A stretch of 64,000 nt of DNA from Antedon mediterranea. Taxonomy: Eukaryota; Echinodermata; Crinoidea; Comatulida; Antedonidae. Under the pieces are notes generated by a model. The model was not told the origin of the DNA. It searched no databases and saw only the letters and a list, made by a program, of their open reading frames with translations. The DNA lies in NCBI RefSeq assembly GCF_964355755.1, contig NC_092673.1, positions 22,389,001 to 22,453,000 on the forward strand, in the 5' to 3' direction. The stretch's first letter is position 1, and each line of letters starts with the position of its first letter. The translations under genes and the position numbers were made by a program. Positions 1 through 11,900 of this stretch are shown in pieces.

Positions 1-904
1 ATTACATCAACAATCCAGACAATTTGTAAAGATAAATTTTTTAAATTAACATTTCCTATTTCAAAGTGTATTAAATTAAATAACACTTATTTCTTATACT
101 GTAGGATTAATATAGCAATAACAGTCCCAATTCATTAGTAATAATAAATATTCATTATGTTAATATTTATAATATAGTTATACAACTATAAAACAACAAC
201 TTGTAGTTTTTATTAATTTATTCAACTATGTGTACATAACTATAAATAATTTATCATGAGTACAGGTATATACTGTATAGTGTTTGATAATACCAGTATG
301 TACAAAAAATCTACATCAATTATACACCTATTGTTAATCCTTGCCATTTTATTGGTTGATTTCGTATCATGTGACATGAATTATTTCCCCCTATTTCATG
401 TAAAAATGTTAAAATTGTTGTACGACACAATGGGCATGACTTATGTACGACCAACAAAACCAACCCGTAGAGTGCGCTGTCGTAACTATAACTGCTCTGC
501 TCTACAACCAAAAAGCGCCGACCATTTGAATGGCCTAGCCTTAAAAAATTATGTGTTATAATAAACAAATGTTTTGTATTTTGGGGAGAATATTTTTATG
601 TCTTTAAAAAATTGTCAGCCATGCTATCAAAATTCCCTATTTTTTAACATGATAAAGCAATATAATTGAGTTTGAATACTACAGAGTATAGAGAGCAGAC
701 TTACCAATAATAATATTGAAATCGACATTAAACCAATAATCACATGTCTGTATATAATAAATTTGAATATCTAGAGTAAGTGTAAAAAATTGTGTACAGT
801 ATTTGTGCACCAATTGTTATGCAAACTAGGACACGCATACATAATCAGGCTGGTATTAATGTCCTTGTTTTATGCTTTGATTATATTCATGGTCAATAGA
901 CTTA
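1..904. other. AT-rich non-coding sequence
   Basis: No exon with splice sites or recognisable protein similarity was found on either strand. The short open frames between 256 and 568 overlap each other on opposite strands and have no recognisable content. If the nuclear receptor at 9 kb extends leftward, this is intronic. Confidence 0.5.
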
Positions 905-1921
905 GGGCCTGTTCAGACCTACGGAGTTATGCTTTCGTATTGTACGCGGCGTACAAGTCCATAGGTCTGAACCAGGAAAAGATTAGTGGAAGCCACCTCG
1001 TACGACACTGATATTTCGTACGCTACGAAAGCTCAAGGTATGAGTTTAGTGGACGTCGCTTACAATACGAAAGTCACGCATCGATGAATATGACCTAGGT
1101 TAGATATCTAGCCAATCAAATTACAATATTCGCCACATCACATCGTGACATGTGCTCCTCATCGTACAGCCAAGCTGATCCATTTGTTGTGATCGGTGAA
1201 CGTGCGAAAAAATCATACCTTTTGTTTGTTGTTACACTAGGTATACAGTATTATTATTATTAATATTATTATATTAATTAATTTAAAATGTCATCGAAGC
1301 GTGCGCATTGGCGAGAAACCGAAGTAAAATACCTTATTTCATTGGTGGGAAGCCCTGAGTTTAGAGATCGGTTGGAAGTGAAAAACTGGCGTAAAAGCAC
1401 CGGCAACAAGATGTCTGTGTTCAACGAGATGGCGGACACGTTAGATAGCAGATGGGCCATCCTCATAATAAAGAAGGATTTAAATTATATCCAAACGAAA
1501 TTGAAGGGGTCGTCGTATAAAGCGGCGAAAGACCGAGTAAATAAGTCTGGAGCCGGTGCAAGTACGGGATTTGAACATTTTTCTGCCATAAATGATATTT
1601 TAGGCCTAGACCAAATATAAACCCAAACCCCAAAACGATCGGCTGGTTGGTATGCCTGACAACCCATCGATAATGCCGAGCCCAAGTGTTCGGTCTAGGC
1701 CTGTAACTCCTACCCCAACCACTACTACTTTTAATAACAACGAAGGTAGGCCTAGGTCTATACGTGCGTTAGAGTTTGGTTAATCGCCAGCGAGTGACAT
1801 CATATCCGTTTGTAACGCAACTTCGTTGCAATGAATCTGAACACTTTGCTCTTACGACGCTCATTAAAATATGACCTTGGCTGTGATACGAAAGCATAAC
1901 TCCGTAGGTCTGAACATACCC
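905..1921. mobile_element. PIF/Harbinger-type non-autonomous DNA transposon
   Basis: The element is bounded by inverted repeats of about 36 bp. The left end starts GGGCCTGTTCAGACC and the reverse complement of the right end starts GGGTATGTTCAGACC; the next 20 or so bases match exactly. It is flanked on both sides by TTA (902-904 and 1,922-1,924), the 3-bp TWA duplication typical of PIF/Harbinger elements. Inside is only the Myb/SANT-like ORF at 1,288-1,620. No DDE transposase is visible and the 1,017-bp length leaves no room for one, so the element would depend on a transposase supplied elsewhere. Confidence 0.8.
1288..1620 (+). CDS. Myb/SANT-like DNA-binding protein of a Harbinger element (partial or frameshifted)
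   Basis: A 110-residue ORF begins MSSKRAHWRETEVKYLISLV. The spaced aromatic/tryptophan pattern (W9, W35 and a third W near residue 56) resembles the trihelix Myb/SANT-like domain of the accessory protein of PIF/Harbinger transposons. In that family the protein binds the transposon ends and helps bring the transposase to DNA. The C-terminal FEHFSAINDILG resembles the hydrophobic helix that normally precedes a Pro-rich tail. The ORF stops at 1,620, but an open +1 frame continues to about 1,782 with a Pro/Ser/Thr-rich tail beginning MPDNPS at 1,652. A frameshift has therefore probably shortened the protein. Family assignment is by motif style and by its position inside the Harbinger-type ends. 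Confidence 0.6.
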   Translation: MSSKRAHWRETEVKYLISLVGSPEFRDRLEVKNWRKSTGNKMSVFNEMADTLDSRWAILIIKKDLNYIQTKLKGSSYKAAKDRVNKSGAGASTGFEHFSAINDILGLDQI

Positions 1922-1924
1922 TTA

Positions 1925-2601
1925 GGATGAGTTAAATGAACTTAATTGCATGTAACAATACAACAGGAATACTGACCAGCTGAGCATAGCCTTTTAACAT
2001 CATTTGTAATGGGATGTTGTATGTGTATTGTCCTATTTTGTCCTTAGTATGTCTGGCTTTTCTCAGAATCTGACCATGAGATAGTGTAGGTTACCTGATA
2101 GATAGGATAACCCAAGAACAAAAGACCTTTAAAAGATTATATAGTAGAATCTCCTAAACTTGTAAACTTGCCATGAAAAACACACAACAAGGCCAACAAT
2201 TCTTCTCTGAAGCAAATATTAATGAATAATTTAAGTAAATCAATAATTTGTGAATGCAAGTCTTTCTTTTTCTGTAGAACTTAAAAGATATTAAATTTTT
2301 AAGCAGAATAAAGAAAAGCTAAACATGACTGTGTAAATTAAATGATGAAAATGAGAAAATCTGTAAAACATTGCCCAAATATGGAGATAATTGATTTGAA
2401 CATACTATTTAGTCTATTATTTGCTTGGATCAGAAATAGGCCTTTAAATAATACTGTACTGCAGTTTTTAATATAATTGTTATACAACCTAAATGAAAGT
2501 AGCATTTGTTTAAAATATTTATAAATTAAAAAAATGTACAGTATAGTAATATTAAAACTATAATACTGTTTCTCTAATTTCCAAACTCCAATACACTAAC
2601 T
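1925..2601. other. AT-rich non-coding spacer
   Basis: No coding exon, RNA gene or repeat boundary is seen. It separates the Harbinger-type element from the foldback element. Confidence 0.5.
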
Positions 2602-3499
2602 AAAGGCCTTTTCACACAGAACTTCGGCAATATTGCGGTAAGCAAGCCGGCGTTCTTGCCGGTCTAAACCCATTGACACAGAAGGTAATATTACGGTAAT
2701 TTTACCGTCTTCTGTGTGAAAGGCCACAGTGAAAAGGCGCAATATTTAAAGATTACAGTCTTCATAAAATAGAGGTCGCACTTTTTGAGAAAAAAAAAAT
2801 GGCGGGCACCTGCGACAAAACATGCCATGCGCGCACATGTTTGCTGATGTTGTTTTGTGTGTCCGTCGTTTAGTTTTATTGGTTTTTATTTACGATGCAT
2901 AAAATCTATATTTTTGCCCAACACCACTCCGTGCTAATAACTGCCCGATCGTGATGGCCATTCTACAGAAACAAAATCTATTAGGCCTACAAATAGACGC
3001 GAATTTAATTATCAGAAGCTGTTATGAGCTAGCACCGGGAGCGCGCACCGGAGGATGTTCCTGCTAGAACTATGCTAACTAGGGCCTAGGCTTACGTATA
3101 AAACGTTACAGCAAGTTAAATAATCTTTGGACCAATATATGTTATATTTTTATTATTATTGACCGTATTCTTCCATTGTATTATTTACAAACTAACCTAA
3201 AAATATATATATGGATATAATCTAATAATTTGGCCTAAAGTAATTGCCACAGTCTTTCTCAATCAAGGAAAATGTCCCGAATTTATCCATGCTTCACTGC
3301 GTAAGCAGGCGTTATATCGTGGACTCTTTCACACAGATCAGGCTTACGACTGTGACGGTAATATTACCGCAATTTTACTAGGTCCAGAGGCGGTCTAACG
3401 GAAGCCGGCATTAAGGGGTTTTTACCCTTTCACACATAAGCCGGCGTTCGCGAATTACCGCAATATTACCGTCTTACAGCTCTGTGTGAAAGGGGCTTT
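2602..3499. mobile_element. Foldback-type non-autonomous DNA element
   Basis: The left terminus reads AAAGGCCTTTTCACACAGA and the reverse complement of the right terminus reads AAAGCCCCTTTCACACAGA. Both continue inward into GC-rich CAATATT/CCGGCGTT modules that pair with each other. Internal copies of the TTCACACAGA plus GGTAATATTACCG module occur near 2,676-2,725 and 3,328-3,372, so the element is built from several nested inverted modules. No ORF for a transposase is present. I could not identify a convincing target-site duplication, so the superfamily is undetermined. Confidence 0.65.
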
Positions 3500-6400
3500 G
3501 GAGAAATAATATATCGCATAATACTCTTTTTATACTGTATACATTGTTTTGCAATTTTCTGTATATAACTTAAACTATTGATATTGTTGTTTTATCGAGT
3601 AATTAATGATCCATTTTTATTGATATATCCTGACAATTAACAACTAATTGTGAGCTGCAATACCATAAAGGGTTCATTTATCAGGAAACTTTAGGATAAA
3701 TCCCTCAAATTATTTCTGATAAAAACAGACATAAATGCAATTAGCACATGGAAAATAATGAAGAAAATACCCTTAACTGATTGATGAGAAACTTCAGCTT
3801 GAGAGGTTATTGCTCCAAAGGTCATAACTGTGCCAGTAAACTTCACAAATGCATATAATAACCTTTTCATATCTGGGCTTTTATTTCTCTAATGATATCA
3901 TTTCACAAATTTGACAGGTTGAAGCTGCTTTATATAATAATTATATAATAGAAATTAAAATTTGAAACTGTAGAAATATAAGATGACAATTTTTATTATT
4001 ACAAAATTAATAATTACAAAACACAGTTTGATTTATTTTTATATTCTTTTAATTTATTAATTTTAAAGATATTAAGAATTGCATTGTCTTTTCACAATTG
4101 TTTTTCGGAAGGAAAATAATAATTATACAGTGTTGGTCAATTAAAAAGCAATGCAATTGAAATACCAGTTCAAACGAAATTATAAATTTTTAATGCAATC
4201 TTAAAATTTCCACTAGTTCTAGAAACATGGAACTTTACTTGTCTGATAATAAAGTACATCTTCGTTTAAATATTTAAATATTCGTTCGGTATATTTCATT
4301 TTACCATTATCGCTGGCAAGGCAAGCGAGTGAACAGAGTTGTTTACACTGATGGTCATTGGCTAAGGTTCAATAACATAAAGGTCATCTTATAAATTAAT
4401 GTTCAGTTTTTACCACTCATTTTCACTGCATTTGACCTAGAATTGCGCAGGTTCACTATGGTCACATAGGAAGTTAAGTGTACAGGCTTAACGCTGTGTT
4501 AACTTAATTTCTAAAAACCTTTAGATATTGAACCTGTTTGTATGTATTTGATCACAACAACAACTTTACTGAAACTTAAGTATTTTATTACATAAATCAA
4601 ATGAAATAGATTTTTAGTGTGATGTGAAACACACGCATTTTTAGTTGCTATAATATTTAAGTCTAATGAATGATAAATTGATTTTACAAACTTTTGAAAA
4701 ATACAGGTACGGTAATATATTCGATAGAATTATGAAATTAGAAAATAATAAGAATAACGATATTTTTCATTAGAAAATAGAAATAATATTTAAATAATCA
4801 TAAATTTATCAAAATTATTATGAAATTAAAATTTTCATTTACATATATTTTATAATAGAAGTTGTGTCTTATTTGTAGGACAAACTTTTCGAAAATACAG
4901 ACTTTATTATTCATAAATTGCAATAAATTTGATGGGATTATGATAAAAAAAATGAATAATTTCAATATCATAGTTGTTTATAGTTAGTTTAATAGAAATA
5001 ATATTTTAAGAATCATAAATTTATCAAAGTTATTATGAAAATAATAAATTTTACTTACATATTTTTAAACATGATTCATTGATTTGTAAATTGTATTTCA
5101 TTTTTTCATTTTTTTTTGTAAACATTTGAAAAATATAGTCAATATTGATTGGATTATAATCATTAATGTTAAAATACAAGAACACTTTTTTTGTTTATTA
5201 TAAATATATCATAATTATTATTTTAAATTATATATTTACTTAATTTTGAATTTGTTGATTTGTGTTACATTTTTTGATTAAATTAGATAATCTTGAAAAT
5301 TCATTTATTAAGAGAGAATATTTTCAAATTGAATTGTAACAACATTTATTTAATATTGTAATAACATACTTTCCAATTTATCAAAAATGTTCATAACATC
5401 TATTCTTAAATTATGAAATTTTGTTGATCCTGAATATTGTAGTTACAATATGAATAAAGATGTTACTATTTTGGAATATGTAACTCATTTAAGTGTTCAC
5501 TGCTAACTAACAAAATAAATGTTGTTTCATTCATTTCTAAAATGATGCACTTTGATCCAAATACTTCTGTTTAACCTACTTCCCGAACAAACAATTTGCT
5601 TTGAATCAATAAATTACTCAAGGTAAATTAATAAACATATCTTTGCTGTAGATGAAAATTGAAATGGCAAAACTTTCAATAATTATTTATTTAATAAATG
5701 CTGAGTTTGTAATCAATGTTGGTTTTCATTTGCTTCTGAGTTTTTCAGGCTTAGTTCTGTTATTAAATGACCATGTCCTTGATACAATAGTGAATGACAT
5801 TAAATAGATAATAAAGTTCCAAGGTTCTTGTCAAGGGTTTGTTTGCTGACCACAAATAGGTGTGGTTTACTCAAATGAATTTCTATCAAACATATTATTC
5901 TGAAAACCTCAGACTTCTCTAGAATTTAACATTTAAAAAATTAAAATGCATTTCACAGTACTGTACTTTTACATTAATTTTTGTTTCAATAAGGCGGACA
6001 ACATAATACTCAACTGTTTCAGCTGCCATATTGCTGTTTTCGCATTTAGGCAGAATGTTGACATTGCCGAAATGTTGAAATCTTGCCAACGCTCCATCTT
6101 AAAGAGTTTTAAAATGCATGTATTGTTGCTTTTTAACAGCAGACTTGTAAAATCACAAAGCAATTTTACTGTACTTTTTATTTTTTTAATTATGTCAACT
6201 GCAGGAATAATGAATTTAAATGAAATTCATTTGGAATTATATTTAACAATACCACAATAATGGTAACAACAATTGTGTAAAAAAAAATACCGGCATAATA
6301 GATGAAAAAAGAAAGAAATTTTTTTAATGACTTTGCATATAATGACAATATTGATTTTTTCCATGTAACTGCTGTTTTTGAAGGGTAAAAAGGATATTGA

Positions 6401-8620
6401 CTTGCGATAACCTTCAATGCAATGTTAAAATTAGTCAAATTTAGTTAACAACTAAAAGGTAAAACAATTTTAATTATTAAAATTTAGGTCAAAATGGAAT
6501 TAATGAACAATATTCTTAATTTTTTGAATGGATTCTTTTATAATAATTTTGATCGATTTATTGTATGTTATTTTATGCAATTAAAACCCAAATTTAATAT
6601 TTTTGCGTAGTTAATTTATAAATTAAATACAAAATAATTTTGTTTTAACCTAAGTTTTTCCGCACATAAAAAAACCAGGCTTTTAAAGCTACCACGAATC
6701 CAATTGAAAACAGACAAGGAAGTTGTAACGACAAAAAGTCAAAGTCCGATTTGGTGAATAATTAATAAGGAGAATCATTATTCTTATGGTAATGAGTTAG
6801 AGGCTTATCCCTCTCTACAATAGCACAATTAATGCAGTTACACAACTGTCTGAAAAACAAAGGTTTCTCAAGGTTTAGGGTATTTCACTTTTATCATGGG
6901 ATATGTTCTGAAATAACTCATAATATAGTATAGATGAAAGAAAGAAAATTTGAAGAGAAATTGATGAGATTTTAAAAGCTCAAATCATCAATCAATGAGT
7001 ATTTTTCTCGGTGCCTGTTCAGACCTATTGTAGAGTGTTTTAGTTAAAACAAGAAATGCATGAGTATTTTAGTTGCCTGTTCAGACTTGAGATATGATTT
7101 GGTATAAAACTCTAGAAAAAAAAGCACAAACCACTGATACAAAACCAAGTTAGAGATGAAACTACTATATAAGATAACTGCTGTTCTGCTTTTGCATGAA
7201 GTTTGATGTACGCATGCACGCTTTCACTTGCGTAATATGGTTATAATGGTGCGTGTTGTGCAGTGGGCAGAATTTAAACAAGCTTCTGATTGGCTTAATT
7301 GTGACAGCGTTTATTGTATTGGGAACGTTCCATACATTGCAAATATTATTTGGGCTATGATTCTATTTCCCAAACTACGGATGCCTGATTTACATCTTGG
7401 GCATAATACGTACTCTACCCTTATCTATTTTTATTAGGAAACCAAATTGCGATATACTGAAAGCAACATAAATTGTTAGGTGTATGGTATAAAATTGAAT
7501 AGTGACATGTGATTCTTTACGATCAAGATGGATCATAAGTTTTTTGTATAAAAGGTTAAAACTACCAGCAAATATCATAGAATCCTAATAACCAGGACTG
7601 ACCTTTTTAGGATTTGCACTCTCACATTGTTACATAAAATTATAATATTTCATACTACCAAGTAAATATGAAAGTTTGCCTGATGATTTTATTACATTTT
7701 TTAATATTGAATCCCAAATATTATTGCATACAGTATACCGGAAGTTGATGAGTGAACTTTTGAAAGTTTGTGATATTGTGTTCAACTCTTTAAGGCATTT
7801 ATTATTTTTTAGTTCAACAAAGCATTTTCATTTTTTTTCTTAGGCCTTTGTCGTTTTTTGTTGTTGAAATGTACAGTATACTCGTCTCTATCTGTCAGAC
7901 AACTTTAATTGCTTATTTTAAGGCAGCTTTAAAAGTGAATTCATCTTTTTAACTCATACTTTTCGTAGATTTCTATCATTTTTTTTTTTATATTGTTAAT
8001 GTGAAGCACACTATGTATATTTAAAGTAGAAAGTGTGTACCAATTCACTCATCTTAAAACATTCTCCAAGGTCAACCATAACCTTTGTGTACTGATGGCT
8101 ATTCTCTAAAAATCAATACACTGGACATTAAAGCTTTTGAATGGTCATTCATGCTAACAGCTTCTGCACAATGATTGACCAATCTACTGTTCTATACACA
8201 ATACAATCATTTGGCAATAATAATTAATCATTTTCTCTTGACCAAATATCGGTATAATTTACAAAATAATCAATTTTAATAAGTTGTTGCTTCTGGTGTT
8301 ATAAAATATGAACTATCAAATTATTTAATTCAAATTAAATGTGTTATTATTTACACAATATCCACTAAATAAAAAATACCTATATTAAAAAAAAAAAAAC
8401 TTCTTCTATTCATGTATTAATCGATTGTATGTTAAATTATTGAGGTGGCAAATCGAGAGTGGCAAATTGAGAGTCACAAACACAAGAGAAAGGCTGTCAA
8501 ACATTTGAAAATTAAACTACAATACCCATAGTGGCTTGGTGAGGTTTTTTTTATAAAGGACACTGTTAAATTCTTCTTAATTAATTTGTTCTTTGTAAAT
8601 GTAACTTTTGGAACTTTTAA
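3500..8620. other. AT-rich non-coding region
   Basis: Very AT-rich (many A/T runs), with no recognisable exons on either strand. The minus-strand frames around 5,969-6,438 and 7,390-7,578 lack splice context and family motifs. A relic of a Harbinger-like end (two copies of GCCTGTTCAGAC, at about 7,016 and 7,076) is the only element I recognise. Most of this is probably intron or downstream sequence of the nuclear receptor. Confidence 0.45.
7013..7095. repeat. Relic of Harbinger-like terminal sequence
   Basis: GCCTGTTCAGAC, the terminal word of the 905-1,921 element, occurs twice about 60 bp apart. No opposing end is seen within 600 bp, so this looks like a truncated or solo end. Confidence 0.3.
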
Positions 8621-8625
8621 ATGGT

Positions 8626-8955
8626 GTGCAGTTACCGTGTCTGCTTCTTTGGCCTTCAATCTAACCCTAGCCTCCAATCTGCACAAGCTTGTTGATCTAG
8701 AGGTGTGAATGGCAGAATTGTGATCTGGAGGTTGTGCAGTTACCGTGTCTGCTTCTTTGGCCTTCAATCTAACCCTAGCCTCCAATCTGCACAAGCTTGT
8801 TGGTCTAGAGGTGTGAATGGCAGAATTGTGATCTGGAGGTTGTGCAATTACCGTGTCTGCTTCTTTGGCCTTCAATCTAACCCTAGCCTCCCATCTGCAC
8901 AAGCTTGTTGGTCTAGAGGTGTGAATGGCAGAATTGTGATCTGGAGGTTGTGGGT
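8626..8955 (+). repeat. 108-bp tandem repeat (3 copies) containing a tRNA-like SINE head
   Basis: Three consecutive units have a period of exactly 108 bp: the AGTTACC landmark falls at 8,630 and 8,738, and its diverged form AATTACC at 8,846. Each unit contains a match to a pol III A box (TGGTCTAGAGG in the last two, TGATCTAGAGG in the first). Only the final unit runs on into a B-box-like GGGTTTGATTT near 8,951. Because 108 is divisible by 3, the array is open as a repetitive 36-residue frame on the minus strand. This is a by-product of the repeat, not a gene. It is best read as a tandemly amplified 5' part of a tRNA-derived SINE. Confidence 0.7.
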
Positions 8956-9061
8956 TTGATTTTAGCACAAGTTTCCACTTTGGTTGGTTAGTCCTGATAC
9001 GGAAAGCCTTGATAGGTATGTTTTTATGTATTATGTAACAAAAAATTTATTAAAAACTTAC

Positions 9062-9926
9062 CTTCTAGCATCATGCCCATTTGTAAACACTTTTGAAATC
9101 TACAATATTGACATCTGTTTCGTTGCGCTTTTGTGATCTCACAGTTGCCACTGCCGACGCATGTATACACACGTTTATTCTGAACAGTCCTTTTAAAAAA
9201 ACCTTTACACCCTTCACATGTGATTATGCCATAATGAAGTCCTGTGGCACGATCATTACAGATCCCACAAAGCATCAGTGATTCTTCATCTTCAATGTCC
9301 GAGTTGCTTTCCTCACTTTGACCTTGACTATCCATCCCAGATGATGTCGAGGAGGCTGTGTCCGAGCTCTGCGTTATCGGCTTCTGGTCAGCTTCTTTTA
9401 AAAATGGTTGCGCTTGGTAAGGAATTTGCGGTGGGAATTGAAAATGTGACGCACTACTACTTGGAATCACAGAGTATGGAGAGCACACAAATTTGTTCCC
9501 TCGCATCGGTGATGGCATAAACGGGGCTGCAGGACTGGGGATTCCTGTTGGATGGTGCCCTCGCGGTGATGAAAGTCCAGAATATGTTGCAGCAAGGTTC
9601 GAGATTACGGGTTCGAAGCTGCCAATTCCTGCTCTCGATGTACGAATCAGAAGTGATTCTCTTGCTGAAGCACTTAACGGAGTGGGTAGCATTCCAGGCA
9701 TCACTAACATTGGTGGAGGGGGTAAGTGATGAGATCCGTGGAAAGGATATTTGTTTAGTACGTCCGATTGTGTGAACATCTCTCCTTTGATGGGGGATGG
9801 TGATTTATCGTCTTTTAAATATAATTCGCTCCAGCGTTTTGACGGCGGTAATTTCTTCAATGGTGGCGGTGTATCGTTATTATTTGTCAGCTGACATATT
9901 GTCTCATCACTACATCTCTTCATAAT
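9062..9926 (-). CDS. NR6A: NR6A/HR4-type nuclear receptor, exon with N-terminus and complete DNA-binding domain (partial gene)
   Basis: The product is a ligand-type nuclear receptor transcription factor of the NR6A (GCNF / insect HR4) group, acting on DNA in the nucleus. The exon follows an AG acceptor (TTTTCAG then ATT ATG), so the probable start ATG (9,923) is four bases into the exon. It ends at a donor GAAG|GTAAGT after 287 codons plus one base (phase 1). Residues 1-215 are a Pro/Ser-rich, low-complexity A/B region. The DNA-binding domain is residues 219-284: finger 1 cysteines C219, C222, C236, C239; finger 2 C255, C261, C271, C274; P-box CEGCK at 236-240. The motif [18 protein letters not shown] and the second finger [14 protein letters not shown] closely match insect HR4, while CLQMGM recalls vertebrate GCNF. 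The next exon should encode the A-box after the second finger and then the ligand-binding domain. No such exon is visible in 1-9,000, so the gene continues past the left edge or has a very long intron. Confidence 0.9.
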
Positions 9927-11631
9927 CTGAAAATTTACACAAAATGCAATATTTACTAACTAAACAAGAAACACTTATAAATACAACATTACAAATGCAA
10001 GATTTTCATCCAATAGTGAAAAAGTAATTTAAATTTGCATGTTCTATTTCTTATCCAATAAAACAATTGGTTGATATAAGACTAATAAAATGATATTAAC
10101 TGCTATTGGCTATATGAATATCCAATGCAACACCAGTTTCTTGAACTGTAGTTTTTATGTGAATACCAAAAGTCATATCAATTTACATCATAAATTATAA
10201 CCTTTAAATCACAAAGAATAATTTTACAGAGACAAACTAGCCTATAAAAACTAAATTATATTTATTATCATTCTTTATACTTAAATAAAAAATTATATTA
10301 TTTTTGTCTGTTGTAAAGAAATTAAAAATCTCTGAATTCATATTTCATTTTAAAATATTTTTTTGATATTATATAAAAAAATTGCTGGATCTAAAAAAAA
10401 AAGAAGCTAAATCAAAACGATAAAGTAAAATAGCTGGAAAGAAATTGCAGAGCTTTCAGGCAAAACTAAACCTGTATCATTGCATTAAAAATATATTATT
10501 ATTATAAGCTTGTATATGTCAAAAGTAATATAATTTTAAATATACTTTAATATATTCAATTACCTACCTGTAACATGTATGAAATATTGACAAAGTATAA
10601 ATTTGATTTTATAATATTGCATTCTCCTATGTTTGTTCTGTATACCAAGCATATCTATTTTGCTGTTGTTAAATTAATTTAACTAGAAATCACAATCCAA
10701 GTTTGATTTGAAATTTTGCAAATGCAAATGGTATACATATATATACAATACAACAATCAAAGTGCTACTGTATATGTATTTCTTTTTGTGAAAAACATCG
10801 TCAATTTTAGGTTCTCTTTATCAAAAGACAAAGACAGAAACCTATACAAATATCAGAGTAAATATACAAAAATAATTATTAATCCTTTATCACTTGAAAA
10901 ATTCTAATTATCTTCCTGTTAATATTAACTTAAATGCTTTCACTTTAAATAGACTCTTTAGAGTTAAATAAAGATTTTTAATTTATTGGGTTAGGGTTAG
11001 TTAGACATCATAACACACATCTTTGTAATCAATGTTACAATGTCAATGTTTAAATATTATACAGTAGATAGCTGGTCTACTCAGCTCAGTGACTGTATTA
11101 TATTTTTTAGTTATAATATATATTTGTTGATACTACCTAGGTAATTATTTAATTAAAAATAATATGGCATAACTGTAGTACTAATAAATAATGCCTAATA
11201 TTATGTCTATATTGCAACATATTTTTAATTCATTTAGTATTAATATCATTTTGATTTAAATTTTTTTTATTGTGACTAATAATATTACGATTACAAATGT
11301 GTTGCTATTCTATTTAGAAAAGAACAAATGTTGCTCTGCTGTATGTAATTGTAATGGCAATATTCAATTTAACATTATTATTTATATAATAAATACATTA
11401 TATAATCTACTAGTAGTTAAATTTTCAACTTAAAATTGAATAAATAAATAAGTAATAACGAACAATAACCTTGACTTAAGTTAGACTACTTTCGCCGGAA
11501 TACATACCAGCAAATAACGTTCAGCAGTAAGTCTGCTTAGTTTTAAAAAATAGTATTAAAGACTATTTTTTTCAGTTTACAAAATTCTTTAAAATATGCA
11601 AACAAAATATTAAAACATTTCTACGACTTAC
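9927..11631 (-). other. Probable 5' intron of the nuclear receptor gene
   Basis: AT-rich sequence between the acceptor at 9,927 and the candidate donor at 11,631. No coding exon is recognised. A short GGGTTAGGGTTAG motif near 10,988 is too short to be called telomeric. Confidence 0.4.
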
Positions 11632-11900
11632 CGATATATTGGTAAAATGTGTGCCTTGTAAAGCTGTTTTGAAAGTGTTTTAATGTCACCTCTTGCAAAA
11701 GCAACGTCTGATCGCATGTAAGCAAAATTGTATACTCCGGCAAATGTAGGCCTAATACACCAACGTTCACAAGTTCAGCATGGAAATAGGCTATAAATAC
11801 AATACGATTATCCGCCGTGCGTTGCAACTCGAAAGTGCAGGTTAATTAATTATGCATTCAGATCGGGCAGCGGATGGGTGAACGACCGAAGACAGAAATG
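11632..11900 (-). other. Candidate 5' non-coding exon of the nuclear receptor gene
   Basis: On the minus strand a strong donor, CG|GTAAGTCG, ends a less AT-rich stretch at 11,632. The only downstream acceptor of note on this strand is the one just before the NR6A ATG at 9,926. Joining the two would not keep the small upstream ORF in frame with the receptor, so this would be untranslated leader. The 5' boundary is not determined and the end given here is approximate. Confidence 0.3.

Noticed and set aside
2685-3370. TAATATTAC, the nonanucleotide at Rep-nicking origins of some circular ssDNA viruses
   Set aside because: It is part of the palindromic GGTAATATTACCG module of a foldback element. 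There is no Rep-like ORF and no stem-loop context of that type.
8474-8968. 164-residue repetitive ORF on the minus strand
   Set aside because: It is the 108-bp (36-codon) tandem repeat read in frame, with a tRNA-like SINE on the other strand. No protein family is evident.
9093-9775. Plus-strand ORFs of 60-80 residues
   Set aside because: They are shadows of the nuclear receptor exon on the minus strand.
10986-11002. GGGTTAGGGTTAG telomere-like motif
   Set aside because: Only two units, with no array or degenerate extension.
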